31,683 bases of DNA, taken from contig CAJULY010000026.1 of assembly GCA_910587185.1 (NCBI GenBank), forward strand, positions 1 through 31,683, read 5' to 3'. This stretch comes from an uncultured Muribaculaceae bacterium. Its GTDB lineage: Bacteria > Bacteroidota > Bacteroidia > Bacteroidales > Muribaculaceae. Made by a program: the position numbers and the translations under genes. Shown in pieces: positions 25,685 to 31,683 of the stretch (the stretch's first letter is position 1; the number at the start of each line of letters is the position of its first letter). A model generated the notes under the pieces. It had not been told where the DNA came from and did not search any database. It saw nothing but the letters and a program-made list of their open reading frames with translations.

Positions 25685-25906
25685 TCACTGCTGCTGGAGA
25701 TTGGCCAGAATGGACTGGAGTTCCTTGTCGGTCGTCGTCAGCCGGCGCCGGCATTCGTCAAGCAGTTCGGTGGCACGGCGCGTATAGACCGTCAGTAGGT
25801 CTATGTCACATGCGTCGCTCTGCATGGTGCGGAGAATCGAGTCGAGTTCGTTGACGGCCTGATTGTAGGTCATTTCGGCCACAGGCTGGAATTTAGGCTG
25901 TTGCAT
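25685..25906 (-). CDS. xseB: Exodeoxyribonuclease VII small subunit
   Basis: A 73-aa helical protein that assembles around the XseA large subunit in exonuclease VII, which degrades single-stranded DNA in repair. The core pattern MTYNQAVNELDSILRTMQSD followed by DLLTVYTRRATELLDECRRRL fits the two-helix hairpin of the family, and the length is usual. It overlaps xseA by 14 bp, the normal arrangement for translational coupling. The stop codon is followed 2 bp later by the inverted-repeat element. Confidence 0.9.
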   Translation of the reverse strand: MQQPKFQPVAEMTYNQAVNELDSILRTMQSDACDIDLLTVYTRRATELLDECRRRLTTTDKELQSILANLQQQ

Positions 25907-27221
25907 CGTCGGGTTCTGTAATGGTGTTTAGTGTGGATGTGAAGGAGCCCCGGGCCACGCGCGTGGTCAGCCGTGTGCCGGGAGGAAGGGTGGAGGCGTC
26001 GGTGACGGCGCGTCCGTCGTGGAGAGTGATCGAATATCCGCGCTGCAGCGTGGCTTCGGGCGAGAGGGCTTTCAGCAGCGATTCCCTCGCGGTCAGGCTG
26101 TCGCGTTGGCGTGAAAGGATGTTGGCCGAGGCGGTTGCTATGGCGCGGAGTGTCTGGCTCAGGCGCATGAATTCGGGTGATATGCGCCGCGCGCCTACTC
26201 CCGCCAGAGTGCCGGCTGCCCGGTTCAGGCGCGATTTAGCGCGCTCCATGGCGGCTGCCGGCGCTATGCCGAGAGCCGACTGCAGATGCGCCAGCTGAGT
26301 GCGGGCGCCGGCAATGCGGTCGGATGCGGCATGGAATATGTCGGTGCCGAGAGTCTGAAGGAGCGAAAGAGCCTCCTCGCCCCTGCCTATCAGCCATTCG
26401 GCGGCGGCCGTAGGGGTTTTCACGCGCATGTTGGCCACATAGTCGAGCACGGTCACGTCGCGTTCATGGCCAATCCCGACAATGACCGGCAGCGGAAACT
26501 GGGCCACGTTAAGCGCCAGATTGTAGTCGTCGAAAGCCTGCAGGTCGCTTGTGGCGCCTCCTCCTCTTATGATGACCACGCAGTCCCAGTCGTCGCTCTC
26601 GGCCGCTATGGCCTCGAGAGCGGCTATGACGGTGGGCGCCGTGCGCTCTCCCTGCATCAGGGCGGGGAAAAGACGTGTCGTGAAGCGCAGACACGGGGTG
26701 TTGTGATAGATCTGGTTGATGAAGTCGCCGTAGCCCGCTGCGCCGGGGGCCGAGACGATGGCTATGCGCAGCGCCGTATCGGGCCATTCGAGCGACCGGT
26801 TGTCGTTGATCACTCCCTCGCGGGCCAGACGTTCGAGAATCTCCCGCCGCTTGCGCTCGGCTTCGCCCATGGTGTATGACGGATCTATGTCGCTGATGAC
26901 GAGCGACAGGCCGTAGGCCGGATGATAGTTGACCGTGCCGCATACGAGCACTTTCAGCCCGGTGGCTATCTGCTGGCCGGTGGCCCGGAGGAATTCCGAT
27001 GAAATCCTCAGATAGTTGCTTGCCCATATCGCTGCGCGCATGCGGGCTTCGATGGAGCCGGTGTCGGGATTTTTCTCAACAAGCTCCATGTAGCAGTGGC
27101 CGCGGTTAAGCCTGACGTCCATCAGTTCCGCCACGACCCAGACGTTGGTCAGTTCGGGGCGCGAGAGTATTCCCGCTATGGCGCGGTTGAGGCGGCTGAG
27201 CGTTATGCCCTGTCTGCTCAT
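25893..27221 (-). CDS. xseA: Exodeoxyribonuclease VII large subunit
   Basis: A 442-aa catalytic subunit of exonuclease VII. The N-terminal OB-fold (about 5-110, including VWVVAELMDVRLNRGHCYMEL) binds ssDNA. The catalytic region has the conserved IRGGGATSDL (218-227), FDD (230-232), GIGHERDVTVLDYVA (249-263) and TPTAAAEW (269-276). A coiled-coil segment follows (about 285-395), and the C-terminal RGYSITLHDGRAV block is typical. It overlaps the upstream DUF3256-like gene by 4 bp (ATGA) and xseB by 14 bp, so all three should be translationally coupled. Nothing is missing relative to the family. Confidence 0.95.
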   Translation of the reverse strand: MSRQGITLSRLNRAIAGILSRPELTNVWVVAELMDVRLNRGHCYMELVEKNPDTGSIEARMRAAIWASNYLRISSEFLRATGQQIATGLKVLVCGTVNYHPAYGLSLVISDIDPSYTMGEAERKRREILERLAREGVINDNRSLEWPDTALRIAIVSAPGAAGYGDFINQIYHNTPCLRFTTRLFPALMQGERTAPTVIAALEAIAAESDDWDCVVIIRGGGATSDLQAFDDYNLALNVAQFPLPVIVGIGHERDVTVLDYVANMRVKTPTAAAEWLIGRGEEALSLLQTLGTDIFHAASDRIAGARTQLAHLQSALGIAPAAAMERAKSRLNRAAGTLAGVGARRISPEFMRLSQTLRAIATASANILSRQRDSLTARESLLKALSPEATLQRGYSITLHDGRAVTDASTLPPGTRLTTRVARGSFTSTLNTITEPDDATA

Positions 27222-27868
27222 TTGAGGCGGCTGAAGCGTTTTCCGTTGAAACGGTATTCTATCTTCGGCAGGACATAACCGCTGACCGGTTCATAGACGT
27301 CGGCCCCCAGGAACTGGGCGGAATTGTTGGTCAGCGTCAGGGTCGATGTGGCCGGGTCGTAGGTATAGCTGATCAGCAGGAACGGAACCGTCATCTCCAC
27401 CTCGTCGCTGTGTTTCTTCCCTTCCTCGGTCAGCCAGTCAGCCAGTGTCGGCTTGGTGAAAACCGATGGCGTCACGTCGCGCGACCAGTCGGAGGTATAG
27501 ACCGACATCAGGCTGTCGGGCGTAGGTGTCGCCACGGTGGTGATCAGCGCGATCAGCGGCGATCCTGAGGCGGGAAGCACCGAGAGCTGACAGCGCGAGG
27601 CGTCGGTCAGCTGTGCCGTCAGGTCCTGTGGCGTCATCGTCAGAATGCGCGATTTGCCGCCGTAGGAGTTGTCCGTCGGGTTGTTCATGTTGCTGTTGAA
27701 GTAGTCGATCATGTCGAGACGGGCGTTCTCGTCGAGCAGAGGGATAACCTTGCGCGGGGCTTTCGAGAAGGCCTCGGAAGCGGTGAGCCCTCCCTGTGCC
27801 GCCGCTGTTAGCGGCAGCAGCAGTAGGGCGCTGAATGCGGTTGCAAGAAGTCGGCTGATTCGGTTCAT
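27218..27868 (-). CDS. Secreted DUF3256-like protein
   Basis: A 216-aa exported protein of unknown function that resembles the Bacteroidales DUF3256 family (by recall, not searched). A signal peptide with a leucine/alanine core ends at TAAAQ (about residue 25), with no lipobox. The mature part opens with a helix-rich stretch (ASEAFSKAPRKVIPLLDENARLDMIDYFNS) and continues as predicted beta-strands, ending in a basic KRFSRLK tail. It starts 12 bp after the helicase stop and overlaps xseA by 4 bp. An exported protein between two nucleic-acid enzymes is odd and gives no clue to function. Confidence 0.7.
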   Translation of the reverse strand: MNRISRLLATAFSALLLLPLTAAAQGGLTASEAFSKAPRKVIPLLDENARLDMIDYFNSNMNNPTDNSYGGKSRILTMTPQDLTAQLTDASRCQLSVLPASGSPLIALITTVATPTPDSLMSVYTSDWSRDVTPSVFTKPTLADWLTEEGKKHSDEVEMTVPFLLISYTYDPATSTLTLTNNSAQFLGADVYEPVSGYVLPKIEYRFNGKRFSRLK

Positions 27869-27880
27869 TGTGTGGCTGGT

Positions 27881-29671
27881 CTATTTTTTGCGTTTTGTTG
27901 ATTTGGCGGATTTTTTAGTGCCTCCGCGGCTTTTCTTGAGGAAATAGTCGTAGGTCGTCTCGGGTTCCTCGCCTTCGGCTTCGCCGCGTTTGCGTCGTGA
28001 CGCCGCGCGGGCATAATCCTTGTCTTTGTCGGCGATCTCGCTATAGACGCGGTCGCCCATCCAGTCGGCTCCGCGCAGTCCTTCGACCACTCGGCGCGCG
28101 TCGGCTTTCTTGACGTCGAACAGGGAGTAGTGGGGGAGAAGGTCGATTCGGCCCACATCCACGCGCTTGCCGCCGACGTTGTGGTTGAGCAGTTCTATGA
28201 GGTTGCCGGCGAAGAAGCCGTCGCCTTTGCCAAGGTTGACATAGATGCGTTCCATGCCACGTTCGGCTGTTCGGCGGTCTTTCTCCTTGTCGCTTTTCGG
28301 AACGGATTCTTTCCTCTCTTTTTTATCTTTTGACGGTTTCTCGTCGATGAAGTCGATTTTCGGCGCGTCGCGGTAATAGTCGAGCAACCTGTTGAATTCG
28401 AGCGAGAGGACGCGCTTGAGAAGATCTTCGCCGGAGAGCCATTCGAGCTTGCGCATGACTCCGGGAAGATATTTTTGGATTTCGTCCTCATCGACTTTGA
28501 CGCGCTCTATCCTGTCGGCCAGATTGTAGAGCTGTTTCTCGATGATGTGTTCAGGCGTAGGCACTTCCTTGCGCTCGAATTTCTTGCCTATTTTTTTCTC
28601 TATCTCGCGCAGTTTCCCTTTCTCGCGCGAATGTATGATGGCGATGCTGACTCCGGTTTTGCCGGCGCGGCCCGTTCGGCCCGAGCGGTGGGTATAGACC
28701 GCCGTGTCGTCGGGCAGACCGTAGTTTATGACGTGGGTCAGGTCATCGACGTCGAGTCCGCGGGCCGCGACGTCGGTGGCCACCAGAAGCGTGATGACGC
28801 GGTCGCGGAACTTGCGCATGACAATGTCGCGCTGCTGCTGCGACAGGTCGCCGTGGAGGGCGTCGGCGTTATAGCCGTCGGCAATCAGTTTGTCGGCGAT
28901 CTCCTGGGTGTCGCGGCGCGTGCGGCAGAAGATGATGCCGTAGATGTTGGGCGTGTCGTCGGCAATGCGTTTAAGGGCAAGATATTTGTCGCGTGCGTTG
29001 ACCATGTAGTATATGTGTCTGACGTTCTCGGCGCCTTCGTTGCGGTTGCCGACAACTATCTCCACCGGATCCTTCATGTATTTTTTCGCTATGCGCGCGA
29101 TCTCGTTGGGCATGGTGGCCGAGAACATGAGCATCTTGCGGTCAGCGGGCACATGCTCCAGAATGGCGTCGATCGATTCGAGGAATCCCATGTTGAGCAT
29201 CTCGTCGGCCTCGTCGAGGACAACCGTGTGGACATCGTCGAGATTAACTTCGCCGCGGTTGATCAGGTCGATCAGTCGGCCCGGGGTGGCCACGATGACC
29301 TGCACTCCGGCGCGCAGCGCTCTGATCTGGCTCTCGATGCTCGAGCCGCCATAGACGGGGAGCACCTTGATGCTCGGCATGTATTTAGAGAAATCGGCCA
29401 GATCGCTGCCTATCTGCAGGCAGAGCTCGCGGGTCGGTGAGAGGATCAGCGCCTGGGGTTTCTTGACCTCCGGGTCTATCCGTTGCAGCAAGGGCAGTCC
29501 GAAAGCTGCCGTTTTCCCTGTTCCTGTCTGTGCGAGGGCCACAACGTCGCCTTCGCCGTTGAGCAGATGGGGAATCACCTTTTCCTGTACGGGCATCGGT
29601 TGCTCGAATCCTAATTCCTCTACTGCCCGGCGTAGGTCGGGCCTTACGCCTAATTCTTCAAATGTAGTCAT
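27881..29671 (-). CDS. DEAD-box RNA helicase with DbpA-type RNA-binding domain
   Basis: A 596-aa ATP-dependent RNA helicase of the DeaD/CsdA type, acting in ribosome assembly, RNA decay or cold adaptation. Helicase motifs are the Q motif (FEQPMPVQ), AQTGTGKT (47-54), PTREL, DEAD (153-156), SAT, DVAARGLDV and HRSGRTGRAG. The region from about 360 to 430 is a helical linker, a charged lysine/glutamate stretch follows, and about 450-520 is the DbpA-like RNA-binding fold (IYVNLGKGDGF, VGRIDLLPHYSLFDV). The tail is very basic (KKSAKSTKRKK). The ATG at 29671 is chosen over an in-frame TTG at 29695, which lies within the promoter box. It is first in the helicase-DUF3256-xseAB cluster. Confidence 0.93.
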   Translation of the reverse strand: MTTFEELGVRPDLRRAVEELGFEQPMPVQEKVIPHLLNGEGDVVALAQTGTGKTAAFGLPLLQRIDPEVKKPQALILSPTRELCLQIGSDLADFSKYMPSIKVLPVYGGSSIESQIRALRAGVQVIVATPGRLIDLINRGEVNLDDVHTVVLDEADEMLNMGFLESIDAILEHVPADRKMLMFSATMPNEIARIAKKYMKDPVEIVVGNRNEGAENVRHIYYMVNARDKYLALKRIADDTPNIYGIIFCRTRRDTQEIADKLIADGYNADALHGDLSQQQRDIVMRKFRDRVITLLVATDVAARGLDVDDLTHVINYGLPDDTAVYTHRSGRTGRAGKTGVSIAIIHSREKGKLREIEKKIGKKFERKEVPTPEHIIEKQLYNLADRIERVKVDEDEIQKYLPGVMRKLEWLSGEDLLKRVLSLEFNRLLDYYRDAPKIDFIDEKPSKDKKERKESVPKSDKEKDRRTAERGMERIYVNLGKGDGFFAGNLIELLNHNVGGKRVDVGRIDLLPHYSLFDVKKADARRVVEGLRGADWMGDRVYSEIADKDKDYARAASRRKRGEAEGEEPETTYDYFLKKSRGGTKKSAKSTKRKK

Positions 29672-29692
29672 GTATATACGTTTATCAAGACG

Positions 29693-29700
29693 CAAAGTTA
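29693..29700 (-). promoter_or_regulatory. -7 promoter box for the helicase-xse cluster
   Basis: The minus strand reads TAACTTTG, an exact -7 match, predicting transcription start near 29688 and a leader of about 17 nt. No well-placed -33 box is seen. Confidence 0.6.
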
Positions 29701-29859
29701 CAACAAAAACGCCGTACTTTGCCGCCTGTTGCTGTTATTTCTCTATTTTATTTTCGGGAAGCCGGTGAGGTCTCCCTTTCTGTTTAACAAAATAGGCACT
29801 GATTCGTTTGACTCCGCCGCATAAAAAACCATTAAAATGGCAATATTTTACAGGTGATG

Positions 29860-29892
29860 GAGTTATTATATAAGTAACAGAGTTATTATATA
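29860..29892. repeat. Two 13-bp direct repeats 20 bp apart before the SGNH gene
   Basis: GAGTTATTATATA occurs at 29860-29872 and 29880-29892, an exact repeat with 20-bp period (about two helical turns), 21 bp before the SGNH start codon. It could be a tandem operator or a duplicated promoter segment. The downstream copy runs into TACCTTG, an imperfect -7 box. The rest of the 29701-29912 gap shows no gene. Confidence 0.55.
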
Positions 29893-29912
29893 CCTTGTAA
29901 AAGATAGTTTTT

Positions 29913-30665
29913 ATGAAATTCCGACGCCTGTTCTTGCTTTTTGCGCTGCTGGTTCCTGCGGTTGTTCTTGCCCGTCCTGTAAAGGTCGCGTGTGTGGGAA
30001 ACAGCATAACGTTCGGTTATACCATTCCCGAGCGCGAGAAATATTCCTATCCCTCTCAGTTGCAGCTGTTGCTCGGCCCGGACTACGAGGTGGCCAATTT
30101 CGGTGTCCCGCGCATGACCGCGCTTTTTTCAGGTGACTATCCGTACGTCAACACGGAGGCCTACCGCGAATCCCTCGAATTTAATCCCGACATCGTTTTG
30201 CTCAAACTCGGCACGAACGATTCAAAGGCCGTCAATTGGGATAAGAAAGAGAACTTCGCCCCGGATTACCAGAAAATAATAGATTCATACGCGGCACTCC
30301 CTTCGCACCCGCGCATCATCCTGATCTATCCCCTCCGAAGCTATCTCGAAGAGACAGGGGCGATAAGCGACAGCGTGATGGTCAATGAGATGCGGCCCAT
30401 GGTCGAGGCTCTCGCCCGCGAAAACAAGACGGGTCTCATCGATTTCTACGGTCTTTTCGGCCCGGAATGGGACGCCCGCTATGTGCCTGACAAGATACAT
30501 CCCTCGGCTGTCGGAGCGGCGATGATGGCGCGCCGCATAGCCGATTACCTCCTCTCCGTGGCGCCCGACGGCTCACAGCCGGAAATGCCTCTTTGCTGTC
30601 GGCCGGCATCCCAGACTCTGCTTGAACCGGCAAAGTCCTGCCGACACGATGCCGGACTCCGATGA
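29913..30665 (+). CDS. Secreted SGNH/GDSL-type hydrolase (esterase)
   Basis: A 250-aa exported esterase, possibly a carbohydrate or sialate O-acetylesterase given the host lifestyle. A signal peptide ends near LARP (residue 20-21). SGNH blocks: GNSIT (29-33, nucleophile S31), block II glycine in FGVPRM (63-68), GTND (100-103), and block V PDKIHP with D193 and H196. The catalytic fold is complete by about residue 218. The last 31 residues are encoded antisense to the end of the convergent acyltransferase gene, and their composition (LCCRPASQ, KSCRHDAG) suggests a non-domain tail. Substrate specificity cannot be read from sequence. Confidence 0.88.
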   Translation: MKFRRLFLLFALLVPAVVLARPVKVACVGNSITFGYTIPEREKYSYPSQLQLLLGPDYEVANFGVPRMTALFSGDYPYVNTEAYRESLEFNPDIVLLKLGTNDSKAVNWDKKENFAPDYQKIIDSYAALPSHPRIILIYPLRSYLEETGAISDSVMVNEMRPMVEALARENKTGLIDFYGLFGPEWDARYVPDKIHPSAVGAAMMARRIADYLLSVAPDGSQPEMPLCCRPASQTLLEPAKSCRHDAGLR

Positions 30666-31502
30666 CGGGCCCAGATCGACAGTCTTGAACCCCATAGCCT
30701 TGCATTGCTCGAACACTTTCGCGGCCAGAAGATTCATCGGACGCAGCGGGCGGAACGTCATCCTGTCGCCCCAGTAGATTGCCTGGGCTATGTCGGGTGT
30801 CGTGCTGTTTATCATCGCTGCCGCCACGTCCTCGTCGCCCAAAGTAATTGTAATGAACTGCGAGCCGGTCACGGACGCGGTCTCTATCACCTCCTTTTCC
30901 GTCATTTTCACCGGATAGCCGAGAGCGTGATGGTTGGAGAGCACGGTTTCATATACGCGGTGAATCTCATCGCGGGTTGGGTGCTCGAAAAAATGGAATT
31001 CGAGTCCGGCGCGTTCGGCATGGCGCATCGCCTCGCGCGCCGATTTGCTGAACCCGGCGCACGCTCCTTCTTCACCGAAGTCAAGGGGGCGGTGAAAGTT
31101 GATGTCCTCCCACAAAATGGTGCCTTCCGCCTTGAGCGCGGCATCCTGAAGGGCTATGAATGTCGGAGCATAGAAAGGAGGTGGCAGGGTTATTTCGATT
31201 TGCAGACCGTTTTCGTTTCCGTAGCTGCGCAGCAGGCGATAAGCTTCCGCTATTCTCTCAAACGTTGTCTCTTCGGTTTCTGTCATTCCGCCGAATGGCG
31301 CCGAGAAAGGCGAATGCAACGCTCCGTCGCGCTCGCCGAGAATAATCCCGAGAAGAGGGCGCGGAGCGACAAACGCCAGATAACGGACCGACTGCGCCTT
31401 GCGGCGGTTCAGCTCGTTGAACCGGACCGTGTTATAGACGTGGGGCGCGTGGCGGTCAAACAGTGATCCGTATTCCTCTGCCGTGATTTCCTGTAGCTCC
31501 AT
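30573..31502 (-). CDS. GNAT acyltransferase of the FemAB/BioF2-like type
   Basis: A 309-aa cytoplasmic protein that resembles the FemAB/BioF2 (Acetyltransf_6-like) GNAT proteins of Bacteroidetes. The first half (about 20-125) looks like a degenerate GNAT repeat. The second half has FSKSAREAMRHAERAGLEF, the GDEDVAAAMI strand pair, and the terminal GFKTVDLGPSSESGIVSAGLCRFKQSLG block characteristic of the group. Roles in the family include cell-wall peptide branching and lipid or amino acid acylation; which applies is unknown. The ATG at 31502 is chosen because the in-frame TTG at 31520 precedes the promoter box at 31508-31515. The gene overlaps the convergent SGNH gene by 93 bp. Confidence 0.8.
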   Translation of the reverse strand: MELQEITAEEYGSLFDRHAPHVYNTVRFNELNRRKAQSVRYLAFVAPRPLLGIILGERDGALHSPFSAPFGGMTETEETTFERIAEAYRLLRSYGNENGLQIEITLPPPFYAPTFIALQDAALKAEGTILWEDINFHRPLDFGEEGACAGFSKSAREAMRHAERAGLEFHFFEHPTRDEIHRVYETVLSNHHALGYPVKMTEKEVIETASVTGSQFITITLGDEDVAAAMINSTTPDIAQAIYWGDRMTFRPLRPMNLLAAKVFEQCKAMGFKTVDLGPSSESGIVSAGLCRFKQSLGCRPTAKRHFRL

Positions 31503-31507
31503 GGATG

Positions 31508-31515
31508 CAAATTTA
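31508..31515 (-). promoter_or_regulatory. -7 box placing the acyltransferase start at or near the transcript 5' end
   Basis: The minus strand reads TAAATTTG, an exact -7 match, with a TTG 18 bp further upstream. The predicted transcription start falls at about 31502-31504, which is the ATG itself, suggesting a leaderless or nearly leaderless mRNA. Confidence 0.5.
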
Positions 31516-31565
31516 CGCAAAATGACAAAAAATCAATGAAAAATGAAAAAAAGATTTCGGAAAAG

Positions 31566-31596
31566 TTGGCGCGTTTGAAAATATTTCGTAACTTTG
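31566..31596 (+). promoter_or_regulatory. Promoter of tRNA-Glu
   Basis: TTG at 31566-31568, a 20-bp spacer and TAACTTTG at 31589-31596 fit the Bacteroidetes consensus. Transcription would begin near 31601, about 30 nt before the tRNA 5' end. Confidence 0.75.
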
Positions 31597-31629
31597 CACT
31601 CGCAATTGCGCAATCGGCATTGCAACGTT

Positions 31630-31683
31630 GGCCCATTCGTCTATCGGCTAGGACGCAAGATTTTCATTCTTGAAAGAGGAGTT
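31630..31683 (+). tRNA. tRNA-Glu (UUC), 5' part, cut by the window end
   Basis: Acceptor strand GGCCCAT, then TC, a D-arm GTC...GAC with loop TATCGGCTAG, and an anticodon stem CAAGA/TCTTG enclosing TTTTCAT, giving anticodon TTC (glutamate). The window ends at the start of the T arm, so the 3' half is not seen. It has its own promoter and points out of the window, possibly leading a tRNA cluster. Confidence 0.92.

Noticed and set aside
28475..29440. 321-codon open frame on the plus strand opposite the helicase
   Set aside because: Antisense to the conserved helicase core; valine-rich shadow translation.
30705..31466. 253-codon open frame on the plus strand opposite the acyltransferase
   Set aside because: Antisense to a conserved acyltransferase C-terminus; no motif.
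1..31683. CRISPR array
   Set aside because: No regularly spaced 24-40 bp repeats with unique spacers were seen; the only tandem arrays have a 9-bp period.

Overview
The window looks like a chromosome segment of a gut-type Bacteroidales (Bacteroidota), most likely near Muribaculaceae/Bacteroidaceae. The signs are two SusC/SusD pairs, a Bacteroidetes-type tyrosine recombinase, several matches to the Bacteroidetes -7 promoter box (TAnnTTTG, sometimes with a TTG/TTTG box about 20 bp upstream), and no useful Shine-Dalgarno signals. The genus is inference. Most of the window is fairly GC-rich, but the block at about 2.2-10.3 kb is visibly AT-richer.

Layout. (1) 141-2051 (+): long RelA/SpoT homologue with an intact hydrolase signature and a degenerate synthetase. 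(2) 10126-2273 (-): operon of a two-FnIII lipoprotein, SusC, SusD and a GH29 alpha-L-fucosidase, ended by a stem-loop. (3) 10385-11680 (-): tyrosine recombinase with all catalytic residues, sitting between two outward-facing SusCD loci. (4) 12096-17429 (+): second SusC-SusD operon with a clear promoter and a perfect intrinsic terminator. (5) 19134-17572 (-): serine-type sulfatase, converging on SusD. (6) 22980-19171 (-): flavodiiron protein and malate dehydrogenase (terminator after mdh), then UPF0371/DUF1846 from its own promoter. (7) 29671-23378 (-): overlapping cluster of DEAD-box helicase, DUF3256-like protein, xseA, xseB, histidine kinase and HAD phosphatase. Two short inverted-repeat elements lie at its gene junctions. 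(8) 29913-31502: a secreted SGNH esterase converging on a FemAB/BioF2-type acyltransferase, then the 5' part of tRNA-Glu(UUC).

The SusCD, fucosidase and sulfatase genes suggest uptake and trimming of fucosylated and possibly sulfated host glycans; the substrate is inference. The most interesting possibility is a recombinase-centred switch. 17-bp inverted matches in the leaders of the two SusC operons flank the recombinase and a single strong outward promoter. Inversion there would move that promoter from one SusC operon to the other.

Other unexplained structure includes three runs of degenerate 9-bp tandem repeats, each at or just after a stop codon. There is also a 261-bp MITE-like element whose 3-bp target duplication coincides with a stop codon, and a 194-bp element with perfect 24-bp inverted repeats abutting the xseB stop.
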